Shown piece by piece: positions 1-12,500 of a stretch of DNA of 64,000 bases. Source of the stretch: Streptomyces subrutilus (lineage in GTDB: Bacteria; Actinomycetota; Actinomycetes; Streptomycetales; Streptomycetaceae); contig NZ_CP023701.1 in NCBI RefSeq assembly GCF_008704535.1, positions 434,001 through 498,000 of the forward strand. The letters run 5' to 3'. The notes beneath the pieces are model-generated. The model did no database searches, was not told the DNA's origin, and saw nothing but the letters and a program-made list of their open reading frames with translations. Positions within the stretch are counted from its first letter, which is position 1, and every line of letters starts with the position of its first letter. The translations under genes and the position numbers were made by a program.

Positions 1-1
1 C

Positions 2-3000
2 CTCGCGGGGCTGCCGCAGACCCCGCGGCTCGGCGAGGGCCGCAGCGGGGGGACGGCGCCGGGCGCGCTGCCCTTCGTACGGCGCACGGTCGTGCTGCCG
101 CCGGACCGGGCGGACCGGCTGCGGGAGGTGGCGCGGGAGCACCGGGCGCCGTGGACGATGCTGGTGATCGCGCTGGTCGGGGCGTACGTGCACCGGGTGA
201 GCGGCAGCCCCGAGCCGGTGCTGGGCCTGCCGGTGACGAGCCGGCGGACGGAGCTGGCCCGGCGGACGCCCGGCATGATGTCGAACGTGGTGCCGCTGCG
301 GGTGCCGGTGGCGCCGGACGGCACGCTCGCCGAGCTGCTGGCGGCCACGGTCGAGGAGACCCGGCAGGGGCTGGCGCACCAGCGCACCCGGTACGAGGAC
401 ATCTGCCGGGACCTGGGGCTGGGCGAGGCCGAGCGGCGGATCACGGCGCCGCTGGTGAACATCATGGCGTTCGCGCCGGGGATGCGCTTCTGCGGGTTCC
501 CGACGACCCAGCACAACCTGAGCAACGGGCCGGTGGAGGACCTGGCGGTCGGCGTCTACGACCTCGGGCCGGAGGGCGGGCTGCGGATCGACTTCGACGC
601 CGCGCCCGAGGTGTGCGACCTCGCGGCGGTGGCCGGGCACCAGGACCGGTTCGTGCGGTTCGTGGAGCGGGCCGTCGAGTCGGCCGATCTGCCCCTGTCC
701 GCGCTGGAGCTGCTGGACGAGGAGGAGCGGCGCAAGGTCCTGCACGAGTGGACCGGCGGGCGCACCGACATCGAAGCGGCCACGCTCGTCGACCGCTTCG
801 AGGAGCGGGCGCGCCTGCATCCCGGCGCCCGCGCCCTGGTCTTCGGGGACGAGGAGCTCACGTACGGGGAGCTCGACGCCCGCGCCAACCGGCTCGCCCG
901 GCACCTGCGCGCACGGGGTCTGGGGCGCGGCGACCTGGCCGGCGTGCTGCTCGACCGGGGCCTCGACTTCGCCGTCGCCGTGCTCGCCGTGGTCAAGACC
1001 GGCGCCGGGTACGCCCTGTTGGACCCCGAGTTCCCCGACGAGCGCCTGGGCGGCACGGCCGCCGAGGCGGGCCTGCGGGTCCTGGTCAGCGACGGTGCGC
1101 ACCACGCCCGGGTGAGCGGCCCCTGGGCGAACGTGCTGGTGGACGCCGAGAGCGCGGCCGTCGCCCGGCGGCCGTCCGGTCCCCTGGGCATCGCACTGAC
1201 GGCCGACGACTCCGCCTGCGTGATGTTCACCTCCGGCTCCACCGGGCGCCCCAAGGGCATCCTGTCCTCGCACCGGAACCTGGTCTCCACCGTCACCGCG
1301 CAGACGTACGCGCGCTTCGGGCCGCGGGAGGTCTTCCTGCAGTGCTCGCCCGTGTCCTGGGACGCCTTCAGCCTGGAGTTCTGGGGCGCCCTGCTCCACG
1401 GCGGCGCCACCGTCCTCCAACCGGGCCAGCGCCCGGAGCCCGCGGTCATCGCCGCGCTGTGCCCGCGGTGGGGCGTCACCATGCTCCAGTTGTCGTCCAG
1501 CCTCTTCAACTTCCTGACCGACGAGCACCCCGGCACCTTCGCCACCACCCGCATCGTCTACACGGGCGGCGAGCCGGCCTCCCCCACCCACGTCCACCGG
1601 CTGCACCGGCTGTACCCGGATCTTGCCGTCACCAACGGCTACGGCCCGGCCGAGTCCATGGGGTTCACCACCACGCACCCCGTCCCGGTCTCGGAGCGGG
1701 CGGCGGGCACGGTGCCCATCGGCCGGCCGCTGACCAACAAGCACGCGTACGTCCTCGACGCGCGGCTGCGCCCCTCGCCGCCCGGCACCACCGGCGAGCT
1801 GTACCTGGCGGGCGACGGCCTGGCCCACGGCTACCTCGCCCAGCCCGCCACCACCGCGGCGAGCTTCGTGCCCAACCCCTACGGCCCGCCCGCCTCGCGC
1901 CTCTACCGCACCGGCGACCGGGCGCACTGGGACGCCGACGGCAACCTGCACTACACGGGCCGGTCCGACACCCAGGTCAAGGTGCGCGGCTTCCGCGTCG
2001 AACCCACCGAGATCGAGACCGTCCTCACCACCCACCCCCGCGTCGCGCAGGCCACCCTCCTGCACACGACCCACCTGACGGCCTACCTCACCCTCACGCC
2101 CGGCCCCGAGCTCGGGCCGGCCGCCCTGCGGGGATGGCTCCGCGACCGACTGCCCGAGCACATGGTGCCCGCGCAGTTCGCGGTGCTCGACCGGCTGCCG
2201 CTGACGGCCAACGGGAAGATCGACAAGCGGGCCCTGCCGGCCGTCGAACCGCCGCTGTCCTCCGGGGGGCGCCAGCCGCGCACCGAGCTGGAGGAGATCG
2301 TGCGGACCCTGGTCGGCGAGGTCCTCGGAGCCCCCGCGCCCCTCTCCATCGACGACGGGTTCTTCGACCACGGCGGGCACTCCCTGCTCGCCGCCCGCCT
2401 CACCAACCGCATCGCCGCCACCCTCCACGTCACCCTCACCCTCCGCGACGTCTTCCAACACCCCACCCCCGCCACCCTCGCCCGGCACATCCAGACCCTG
2501 TCGGGCCGCCCGGCGCTGCCTGCGCTCACCCGGAGCGCGCACCGGCCCGAGCTGCTGCCGCTGTCCTTCGCCCAGCAGCGCCTGTGGCTGGTGTCCGGGC
2601 TACAGGCCGGGGGGACCTCGTACAACGTGCCGATGGCCGTCCGACTGGACGGCGTACCGGACCTCGACGCCCTGCGCGCGGCCCTGGGCGACCTCGTCGG
2701 ACGGCACGAGCCGCTGCGGACCCGGTTCACGACCGCGGACGGCGATCCGCGGCAGGTGGTCGATCCGGCGGGGGAGCCGGTGTTCGAGGTGCGCACGGTC
2801 GCGCCGGAGGAACGGGAGGGCGCGCTGCTGGCGGCCGCCGGGCACTCCTTCGACCTGGCCGCGGAACACCCGCTGCGGGTCACGCTGCTGCGGACCGGTG
2901 AGGAGCGGTCCACCCTGCTGGTCCTGCTCCACCACATCGCCACCGACGGCCAGTCGCTGCGCCCGCTCTTCGACGACCTGTCGACCGCCTACGCCGCCCG

Positions 3001-5737
3001 GCTGGCCGGCCGCGCTCCCGACTGGGCCCCGCTGCCGGCGGACTACGCCGACTACGCGCTCTGGCAGCGGGCCGCACTGGCCGGCGGCGACGTCCTGGCC
3101 GAGCAGCTCGCCTATTGGAAGACCGCGCTGGCGGACCTGCCCGAGGAACTCGACCTGGTCCACGACCGGCCCAGGCCGGCGGTGGCGGGCCAGCGGGGCG
3201 GGGCGGTCCGCGTCGACTTCGGGCCCGAGCTGCACAAGCGGATCGTGGCGCTGGCGCGCGCCGAGCGGTGCACCGCGTTCATGGTGCTCCAGGCGGCGCT
3301 GGCCGCACTGCTGACCCGGCTCGGGGCGGGCACGGACATCCCCCTCGGCTCACCGGTCGCGGGACGTTCGGACGAGGCGCTGTCGGATCTGGTGGGCTTC
3401 TTCGTCAACACGCTGGTGCTGCGCACCGACACCTCGGGCAATCCCGCCTTCCGGGAGCTGCTGGCCCGGGTGCGCGCCGCCGATCTGGACGCCTTCGCCC
3501 ACCAGGAGGCCCCGTTCGACCTGGTGCTGGAGGCCGTGAACCCGGCCCGTTCGCTGTCGCGGCACCCGCTGTTCCAGATCTGCCTGGCCCTGGAATCGGG
3601 GCCCGCGGTGACGCCGCGGCTGCCGGGCCTTCGGGCGGGCGCCGCCGAACCGCTGGCGACCGGGGCGGTCAAGTTCGACCTGGAGTTCCTGCTGCACGCC
3701 GAGCCGGACGGTTCCCTGACGGGCGCCGTGCTGTACAGCTCCGACGTGTACGAGCGGGCCACCGTCGAGCGGTTGGCGTCGATGCTGCGCCGCACCCTGG
3801 AGCACGTGGTGGCGGATCCCGGGGCGCCGCTCTCGCAGCTGGAGCTGCTGGGGGAGGCGGAGCGGCGGCAGGTCCTGGAGGAGTGGACGGGCGTGCGCAG
3901 CGACATCGGCGGGGCCACCCTCGTGGACCGCTTCGAGGAGCAGGTGCGCCTGCGTCCGGGCGCCGTCGCGGTCGTCTCGGGCGACGACCGGCTCAGCTAC
4001 GGCGAGCTCGACGCCCGCGCCAACCGGCTCGCCCACCACCTCGCCGCCCGGGGCCTGCGCCGCGGCCGGCTCGCCGGCATCCTCCTCGACCGCGGCGCCG
4101 ACTTCGCCACCGCCCTCCTCGCCACCCTCAAGACGGGCGCCGGCTACGCCCTCCTCGACCCCGAGTTCCCCGACGAACGCCTGGCCACCACCGCCCGCGA
4201 CGCCGCCGTCACCCACCTCGTCACCAGCACCCACCACCACAAACGCCTGGCCGGCCCGTGGAACACCACCCTCGCCGACGCCGACCGGGCCGCCATCGCC
4301 GCGCACCCCGACTCCCGCCCGGGCACCCCGCTGACCGCGGACGACGTGGCCTGCGTCATGTTCACCTCGGGCTCCACCGGGCGCCCCAAGGGCATCCTCT
4401 CCAGCCACCGCAACCTCGTGTCCACCCTCACCGCCCAGACCTACGCCTCCTTCGGCCCCGCCGAGACCTTCCTCCAGTGCTCCCCCGTCTCCTGGGACGC
4501 CTTCAGCCTCGAATTCTGGGGCGCGCTCCTGCACGGCGGCACCACCGTCCTCCAGCCCGGGCAGCGTCCCGAGCCGGCGCTCATCGCCGAGCTGGCGCCC
4601 CGCCACGGCGTCACGATGCTCCAGCTCTCCTCCAGCCTCTTCAACTACCTCACGGACGAGCACCCCGACACCTTCGCCACCACGCGCATCGTCTACACCG
4701 GCGGCGAACCCGCCTCCCCCACCCACGTCCACCGCCTCCACCGGCGCCATCCGCACCTCACCATCACCAACGGCTACGGCCCCGCCGAGTCCATGGGCTT
4801 CACCACCACCCATCCCATCCCGGCCTCCGACAGCCCGACCGTGACGGTCTCCATCGGACGCCCGCTCACCAACAAGCACGCCTACGTGCTCGACGGGCAC
4901 CTGCGCCCCGCCCCGCCCGGAGCGACCGGGGAGCTCTACCTGACCGGTGACGGCCTGGCCCACGGATACCTCGCCCAACCCACCGTCACGGCCGCCCACT
5001 TCGTGCCCAACCCCTTCGGGCCGCCCGGCTCCCGCCTCTACCGCACCGGTGACCAGGCCCACTGGGACGCCGACGGCAACCTGCACTACATGGGGCGCAC
5101 GGACACCCAGATCAAGATCCGCGGGTTCCGCATCGAACCCACCGAGATCGAAACGGTCCTCACCACCCACCCCGAGATCACCCAGGCGACCCTGGCGACC
5201 CATCCCGACCACCACAACACGCCCCAGCTCACCGCCTACCTCGTCGCGAGCGACCCCGGCCTCTCCCCTCAGGGCGTCCGGCTCTGGCTGCGCACGCTGC
5301 TGCCCGACCACATGGTCCCGGCCTTCGTCGTACTCCTCGACCGGCTGCCGCTGACCCCCAACGGGAAGATCGACAAGCGGGCCCTGCCCGTCCCCCAGGC
5401 GGCGGACACGATCGGCGGGCGCGCACCGCGGACCGAGCTGGAGGCCACGGTCCTCGCACACTTCACGGCCGCCCTCGACACGAGGGCGCGGCTCTCCATC
5501 GACGACAGCTTCTTCGACCACGGCGGGCACTCCCTGCTCGCCGCCCGCCTCACCAACCGCATCGCCGCCACCCTCCACGTCACCCTCACCCTCCGCGACG
5601 TCTTCCAACACCCCACCCCCGCCACCCTCGCCCAGCACATCGAGGGCCTGCGGCTCGCCGCACCGGCCGCCGCGCCCCGGCGGGCCAGGCCCGCCCTGCG
5701 CCGCCGCACTCCCGACCAGGAACGGAGTTCCTCATGA
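2..5737 (+). CDS. NRPS, C(partial)-A-T-C-A-T, 5' end outside window
   Basis: The frame is open back to base 2, so the true start lies upstream; GTG at 92 is only an internal codon. Counting from that GTG, residues 1-205 are the C-terminal half of a C domain, 235-725 adenylation domain A1 ([19 protein letters not shown]), about 728-800 carrier T1 (GGHSLL), 818-1260 a full C domain (HHIATDG), 1275-1765 A2 and about 1780-1850 T2. There is no epimerase or thioesterase. Aligned by eye to GrsA, both A domains give about the same pocket, D-A-L-Q-V-T-G-G-F-K, so they probably activate the same residue; I do not recognise the code. The partial C domain has the MMSNVVPLRV and NLSNGPVEDL segments I associate with EntF-like siderophore synthetases. 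The stop overlaps the next ATG (ATGA), which indicates translational coupling to the thioesterase. Confidence 0.95.
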   Translation, partial: LAGLPQTPRLGEGRSGGTAPGALPFVRRTVVLPPDRADRLREVAREHRAPWTMLVIALVGAYVHRVSGSPEPVLGLPVTSRRTELARRTPGMMSNVVPLRVPVAPDGTLAELLAATVEETRQGLAHQRTRYEDICRDLGLGEAERRITAPLVNIMAFAPGMRFCGFPTTQHNLSNGPVEDLAVGVYDLGPEGGLRIDFDAAPEVCDLAAVAGHQDRFVRFVERAVESADLPLSALELLDEEERRKVLHEWTGGRTDIEAATLVDRFEERARLHPGARALVFGDEELTYGELDARANRLARHLRARGLGRGDLAGVLLDRGLDFAVAVLAVVKTGAGYALLDPEFPDERLGGTAAEAGLRVLVSDGAHHARVSGPWANVLVDAESAAVARRPSGPLGIALTADDSACVMFTSGSTGRPKGILSSHRNLVSTVTAQTYARFGPREVFLQCSPVSWDAFSLEFWGALLHGGATVLQPGQRPEPAVIAALCPRWGVTMLQLSSSLFNFLTDEHPGTFATTRIVYTGGEPASPTHVHRLHRLYPDLAVTNGYGPAESMGFTTTHPVPVSERAAGTVPIGRPLTNKHAYVLDARLRPSPPGTTGELYLAGDGLAHGYLAQPATTAASFVPNPYGPPASRLYRTGDRAHWDADGNLHYTGRSDTQVKVRGFRVEPTEIETVLTTHPRVAQATLLHTTHLTAYLTLTPGPELGPAALRGWLRDRLPEHMVPAQFAVLDRLPLTANGKIDKRALPAVEPPLSSGGRQPRTELEEIVRTLVGEVLGAPAPLSIDDGFFDHGGHSLLAARLTNRIAATLHVTLTLRDVFQHPTPATLARHIQTLSGRPALPALTRSAHRPELLPLSFAQQRLWLVSGLQAGGTSYNVPMAVRLDGVPDLDALRAALGDLVGRHEPLRTRFTTADGDPRQVVDPAGEPVFEVRTVAPEEREGALLAAAGHSFDLAAEHPLRVTLLRTGEERSTLLVLLHHIATDGQSLRPLFDDLSTAYAARLAGRAPDWAPLPADYADYALWQRAALAGGDVLAEQLAYWKTALADLPEELDLVHDRPRPAVAGQRGGAVRVDFGPELHKRIVALARAERCTAFMVLQAALAALLTRLGAGTDIPLGSPVAGRSDEALSDLVGFFVNTLVLRTDTSGNPAFRELLARVRAADLDAFAHQEAPFDLVLEAVNPARSLSRHPLFQICLALESGPAVTPRLPGLRAGAAEPLATGAVKFDLEFLLHAEPDGSLTGAVLYSSDVYERATVERLASMLRRTLEHVVADPGAPLSQLELLGEAERRQVLEEWTGVRSDIGGATLVDRFEEQVRLRPGAVAVVSGDDRLSYGELDARANRLAHHLAARGLRRGRLAGILLDRGADFATALLATLKTGAGYALLDPEFPDERLATTARDAAVTHLVTSTHHHKRLAGPWNTTLADADRAAIAAHPDSRPGTPLTADDVACVMFTSGSTGRPKGILSSHRNLVSTLTAQTYASFGPAETFLQCSPVSWDAFSLEFWGALLHGGTTVLQPGQRPEPALIAELAPRHGVTMLQLSSSLFNYLTDEHPDTFATTRIVYTGGEPASPTHVHRLHRRHPHLTITNGYGPAESMGFTTTHPIPASDSPTVTVSIGRPLTNKHAYVLDGHLRPAPPGATGELYLTGDGLAHGYLAQPTVTAAHFVPNPFGPPGSRLYRTGDQAHWDADGNLHYMGRTDTQIKIRGFRIEPTEIETVLTTHPEITQATLATHPDHHNTPQLTAYLVASDPGLSPQGVRLWLRTLLPDHMVPAFVVLLDRLPLTPNGKIDKRALPVPQAADTIGGRAPRTELEATVLAHFTAALDTRARLSIDDSFFDHGGHSLLAARLTNRIAATLHVTLTLRDVFQHPTPATLAQHIEGLRLAAPAAAPRRARPALRRRTPDQERSSS
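2360..2483 (+). repeat. 124-bp perfect repeat, copy 1 (T1 carrier domain)
   Basis: Bases 2360-2483 are identical to 5510-5633 (offset 3150). They encode most of the carrier domain, including the GGHSLL phosphopantetheine site. Perfect identity at third codon positions points to recent duplication or gene conversion between the two modules. Confidence 0.9.
5510..5633 (+). repeat. 124-bp perfect repeat, copy 2 (T2 carrier domain)
   Basis: Identical to 2360-2483. The first mismatch downstream is 5634 (A) against 2484 (G). The flanking A domains also share long nearly identical stretches, for example around the NGKIDKRALP coding segment. Confidence 0.9.
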
Positions 5738-6549
5738 CCGACGACACCCACCCGGACTTCACGCCCGCGCCCGACGACGTGGTGTGGGACCTGCCGGGCG
5801 ACGGCCCGCAGCGCACCTCCCTGCTGGTCCTGCCGCACGCCGGCGGCAACGCGCACGCGTACGCCGAGTGGCGCCGGTACCTGCCCGCCGACGTCCGTCT
5901 GCTGATCGGCCAGTACCCGGGCCGCGGGGCGCGCTTCGCCGAGGAGCTGCCCCGTACGATCGCCGACCTGGCCGGCCCGGTGGTGGCCTCGCTGCCCGCC
6001 GGGACCACCGAGGACCTGGTGGTGCTCGGGCACAGCATGGGTTCGCTGGTCGCCTTCGAGGTGGTGCGCGCCCTCCAGACGGCCGGGCGCACCCCGCGCG
6101 CCCTGGTCGCCTCGGCCTGCCGGGCCCCGTTCCTCGCCAACCCGTGCGCCGTCCACCCCGAACGGCTCGACGACGACGAGCTCGTCGCCGCGATCAAGGC
6201 GCGCGGCGGCACCGATGACGGCATCCTGGACGAACCCGAGCTGCGGGAGATCATCGTCCCGTCCATCCGCGCCGACTTCGCCATCGACGACGTCTACCGC
6301 TGCGAGGAGTCCGCGGCCCGGGTGGACTGCCCGGTGACCGTGATCGGCGGGGACGCCGACCCGGTCGCGCCGGCGGCCTCGCTGGACCGCTGGGCGGAGA
6401 TCACCGACCGCGCCTTCGCGACGCACGTCCTGCCCGGCGGCCACTTCTACTTCCAGCAGCAGCTGCCCGCGTTCTTCTCCGTCCTGGGCCCGGTCCTCGA
6501 CCCTGCCCGGGCCCCCGGCGGCCACGTGCCGGCCGCCGCCGCGGCCTGA
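5734..6549 (+). CDS. Type II (external) thioesterase
   Basis: A 271-aa alpha/beta hydrolase of the GrsT/RifR editing type. Such enzymes remove misprimed or stalled acyl groups from carrier-domain phosphopantetheine. The nucleophile elbow GHSMG places the catalytic serine at residue 101; DADPV near residue 210 and GGHFYF near 235 fit the Asp and His of the triad. Length matches the family (about 230-270 aa). The ATG overlaps the stop of the upstream synthetase by four bases, so the two are translated together. Such editing fits a cluster with several A-less modules, where mischarging in trans may be frequent; that link is inference. Confidence 0.93.
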   Translation: MTDDTHPDFTPAPDDVVWDLPGDGPQRTSLLVLPHAGGNAHAYAEWRRYLPADVRLLIGQYPGRGARFAEELPRTIADLAGPVVASLPAGTTEDLVVLGHSMGSLVAFEVVRALQTAGRTPRALVASACRAPFLANPCAVHPERLDDDELVAAIKARGGTDDGILDEPELREIIVPSIRADFAIDDVYRCEESAARVDCPVTVIGGDADPVAPAASLDRWAEITDRAFATHVLPGGHFYFQQQLPAFFSVLGPVLDPARAPGGHVPAAAAA

Positions 6550-6598
6550 CCGCGCCCCCTCCACCGATCCGAACTCCGCATCCCGTTAAGGACCTTCC

Positions 6599-7639
6599 AT
6601 GACCACGTTCGCAGACGCCCCCACCCAGACCGGCATCAGCCCGATCCGCGAGAGCGGCAAGCCCGTCGTCGTCCCGACCCCGGCCGGCGCGGACCTGGAG
6701 ACGGCCGTCGCGTGGCTGACCGACCACCGCGCCGACATCCAGGCCGAGCTGCACCGCTCCGGCGCCGTCCTGCTGCGCGGGCTGCCGGTCACGGACGCGG
6801 CCTCCTTCGCCGCCGCCCGGGACGCGCTGATCCTGCAGCGGGCCGGCTACAAGGAGAAGGCCACGCCGCGCACCGACTTCGGCGAGGGCGTCTTCTCCTC
6901 CACCGACCTGCCGGCCGTACAGCCGATCCGGCTCCACAACGAGAACAGCTACACCCTGGACTTCCCCGGCGTCCTGCTGTTCGGCTGCGTGATCGCCCCC
7001 GAGGAGGGCGGCGCCACCACCGTCGGCGACATGCGCGAGGCGCTGCGCCTGCTGCCGCCGGAGCTGGTCGAGCGGTTCGCGCGGGCCGGCTGGCTGCTCG
7101 TGCGCAACTACTCCGAACTCGCCGGACTGCCCTGGTACAAGACCTTCGCGACCGAGGACAAGGCCGTCGCCGAGGCGTACTGCGAGGAGAACACGGTGGG
7201 CTACGAGTGGGTCGAGGAGGACGACTCGATGATCACCCGGCAGCGCCGGTCCGCGATCGTCACGCACCCGGTGACGGGCGAGCACACCTGGTTCAACCAC
7301 TTCGCCTTCTGGAACAGCCGCACCCTGGACCCCGACGTCCGCGAGGTGCTGGTGGAGACCTACGGCGAGGACGGCCTGCCCTTCAACACCTACCTGGGCG
7401 ACGGCACCCGGCTCACCGACGCCGAGGTCGACGTGATCAACGACGTCTACGACCGGGTGACGGTGCGCGAGACCTGGCAGCAGGGCGACCTGATGCTCGT
7501 CGACAACATCCTGTGCGCGCACGGCCGCGAGTCGTACAAGGGCGACCGCAAGATCCTCGTCGCGATGGGCGAGCCGGTCGCGCTCGCCGACTGCGCGCCC
7601 GCCACCCAGCCGTCCACCACCGTCTTCGCCGGGGAGTGA
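6599..7639 (+). CDS. SyrP/TauD-type Fe(II)/2-oxoglutarate-dependent dioxygenase
   Basis: A 346-aa TauD/TfdA-fold oxygenase. The iron triad is visible as H113-N-E115 and H308 (CAHGRE), with R317 in GDRKILV placed to bind 2-oxoglutarate. The segment around the HNE motif ([13 protein letters not shown]) and the C-terminal half resemble SyrP and the kutzneride Glu hydroxylases KtzO/KtzP, which beta-hydroxylate Asp or Glu tethered to a carrier domain. The next gene, five bases downstream, is a free A-T protein with a Gln-like code, so the likely substrate is the aminoacyl-S-T form on that protein. Start: ATG at 6599 follows AAGGAC. The substrate is inferred from context; the fold and iron ligands are seen directly. 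Confidence 0.9.
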   Translation: MTTFADAPTQTGISPIRESGKPVVVPTPAGADLETAVAWLTDHRADIQAELHRSGAVLLRGLPVTDAASFAAARDALILQRAGYKEKATPRTDFGEGVFSSTDLPAVQPIRLHNENSYTLDFPGVLLFGCVIAPEEGGATTVGDMREALRLLPPELVERFARAGWLLVRNYSELAGLPWYKTFATEDKAVAEAYCEENTVGYEWVEEDDSMITRQRRSAIVTHPVTGEHTWFNHFAFWNSRTLDPDVREVLVETYGEDGLPFNTYLGDGTRLTDAEVDVINDVYDRVTVRETWQQGDLMLVDNILCAHGRESYKGDRKILVAMGEPVALADCAPATQPSTTVFAGE

Positions 7640-7644
7640 CCACC

Positions 7645-9507
<1,863 letters not shown>

Positions 9508-9519
9508 GACAGTCAGGAC

Positions 9520-12500
9520 ATGACCGAGATCCCGTTGTCGTTCGCGCAGCGCCGGCTGTGGTTCCTGGGCCGCCTGCACGGCCCGTCGGCCGCGTACAAC
9601 GCCCCCGTGGTGCTGCACCTGGACGCGGAGCCCGACGCCGGTGCCCTCGGCGCGGCGCTGGCCGACGTCGTGGAGCGGCACGAGGTGCTGCGCACCGTCC
9701 TGCCGGCCGGGACGGACGCGGAGCCGTACCAGCGGGTGCTGGACGCGGCCGCCGTTCCCGGGCCGACCACCGGGCACTGCGCGCCGGGCGGCGTGGACGC
9801 GGCCGTCGCCGCGTTCACGCGGCAGGCGATCGACGTGACCGCCGAGGCGCCGCTGCGGGCCCGGCTGCTGCTCCCGGGTGACGGGACCTCGGTACTGGTG
9901 CTGCTGATCCACCACGTGGCCACCGACGGGTGGTCCGTCCGTCCCCTGCTGCGCGACCTGTCCCTGGCCTACGCGGCCCGGCTGGCCGGCCGGGCGCCCG
10001 GCTGGGAGCCGCTGCCGGTGCAGTACGCGGACTACAGCCAGTGGCAGCGCGAGCTGCTCGGCGACCCGGCCGACCCGGAGAGCCTGGCCCACGAGCAGGC
10101 GGAGCACTGGCGGGGCGTCCTGGCCGGCGCACCGGCCCTGATCGCCCTGCCCGCCGACCGGCCGCGCCCGGCGGAGCCCTCGGGCCGGGGCGCCACGGTG
10201 ACCGCCCGGCTGGACCCGGCGGCCCACCGCGGGCTGCTCGACCTGGCCCGCTCGCACCGGGCCAGCCTCACGATGGCGGCCCGGGCCGCGCTGGCGGCGG
10301 CGCTGTCCGCCGCCGGCGCCGGAGACGACGTGCTGATCGGGGCTCCCGTGGCGGGGCGGCCCGACGAGGACCTGTACGAGCTCGTCGGCTTCTTCGTCAA
10401 CTCCCTCGCCCTGCGCACCGATCTGTCGGGCGATCCGACCGTGGCCGAGCTGCTGGTCCGGGTCCGGGACGCGGACCTCGCGGCGTACGAGCACCAGGAG
10501 CTGCCGTTCGACGTGCTGGTGGAGCGGCTCGCGCCGGAACGGGCCCTGGGGCACCACCCGTTCTTCCAGGTGATGCTGACCGTGGACGCGAACGGCGGCC
10601 CGCCCGGCCCCGTGGGGCTGGGCGCGATCGGCGGGCGCCTCGCGGACGTGGGCCTGGACGCCGCCAAGTTCGACCTCACCTGGTACTGCGCGGAGCGGCA
10701 CACCGCGGACGGCGCCCCGGACGGCCTCGACATCGCCCTCCAGTACGCACGGGACCTCTTCGACGAACCGACGGCGCGGCTGCTGCTGGAGGCGTACGTA
10801 CGGGCGCTGCGCGCCTTCGCGGCCTCGCCGCGGACCCGGCTGGGCGCGCTCGGACTGCTGACCGGGCCGGAGGCACGGGAGCTGGCCGGGCGGCGGGAGC
10901 GGCTGGCCGCCCTTCCCGGCGGGGCCGTGGCGCCGGCCGCCCCGGTGCGCCGCGACGTGCTCTCGCCGCGGGAGGAGATCCTGTGCGGGCTGTTCGCGGA
11001 GGTGCTGGGCCGGGAGGCGCTGGCCGCCGACGCCAACTTCTTCAAGTCCGGCGGGCATTCCCTGCTCGCGAGCAAGCTCGTCAACCGGGTCCGCGGCGCG
11101 CTCGGCCTGGAGCTGGGCATCCGGGACCTGTTCCTCGCGCCGACCCCGACCGCCCTGCACCGGCGGCTCGCCGAACTGGGCGGCGCGGCGGCGACCCGTC
11201 CGGCGCTGTCCCCGGCGGCGGAGCGGCCCGAGCGGCTCCCGCTGTCGGCGGCCCAGCGGGCGCTGTGGCTGCTGGGCCGGATCGAGGGGCCCTCGGCGAC
11301 GTACAACGCGCCGCTGGTGCTGCGGCTGGACGCGGTCCCGGACCGCGAGGCGCTGGCGGCGGCCCTGGGCGATCTGGTGGAACGGCACGAGGTGCTGCGC
11401 ACCGTGTACGGCTCCGAGGGCGGCGAACCGTACCAGCGGGTGCTGGACGGGGCGGCGGCCGGGCTGCTGGAGGTGGCGCACTGCGCGCCCGGGCGGACGG
11501 CGGCCCTGACGGCCGCCTTCGGCCGGGAGACCTTCGACCTGGGGGCGCGGCCGCCGTTCAGGGCGCGGCTGTTCGTCCCCGGGGACGGCGGCTCGGTGCT
11601 GGTCCTGCTGGTGCACCACATCGCCACCGACGGATGGTCGCTGGCCCCGCTGCTGCGCGACCTCGACGAGGCCTACGCGGCGCGCTGCGCCGGGCGGGCC
11701 CCGCGGTGGCGGGCGCTGCCGGTGCAGTACGCCGACTACGCCCTGTGGCAGCGCGAGCTGCTCGCCGCGCCGGAGGCGCTGCTCGGGTTCTGGAAGGCGG
11801 CGCTGGACGGGCTGCCGGCCCGGACGGCGCTGCCCGTGGACCGGCCGCGCCCGGCCGAGCCGTCGGGGCGGGCGGTGACGGTGTCGGCGGAGCTGGACGC
11901 CGACGCGCACCGGGCCCTGCTGGGTCTGGCGCGCGGGCGGCGGGCCAGCCTGTTCATGGTGGCCCGGTCGGCGCTGGCGGCGGCCCTGTCGGCGACCGGC
12001 GGCGGTGAGGACCTGGCGATCGGGACGCCGGTGGCGGGCCGGGCCGACCAGGACCTGCACGACCTCGTCGGCTGCTTCGTCAACTCCCTGGTGCTGCGCA
12101 CGGACCTGTCCGGCGACCCGGCGGTCGGCACGCTCGTGGAGCGGGTGCGGGACGCGGACCTGGCCGCCTTCGACCACCAGGACCTGCCGTTCGACGTGCT
12201 GGTGGAGAACTTCGCCGAGCCGGGCCGGGCGTTGGGCGAGCACCCCTTCTTCCAGGTCATGCTGACCGTGCAGGAGGCCGCCGACGACCGGGTGCGGCTC
12301 GGCCCGGTGGGCGGCCGGGCCACCAGCACCGACCTGGGCGCGGCCAAGTTCGACCTCAGCGTCCACTGCGCCGGGCGGCGCGGCCCCGACGGCGGGCCGG
12401 GCGGCCTGGACGTGCACCTGCAGTACGCCGAGGACCTGTTCGACGCCGGGACGGCCCGGCTGCTCCTGGACGTGTACGTACGGGCGCTGCGCGCCTTCGC

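Noticed and set aside
3350..5638. 762-codon minus-strand open frame in the first synthetase
   Set aside because: Same cause: a Gly/Val/Glu-rich shadow opposite the second C-A-T module.
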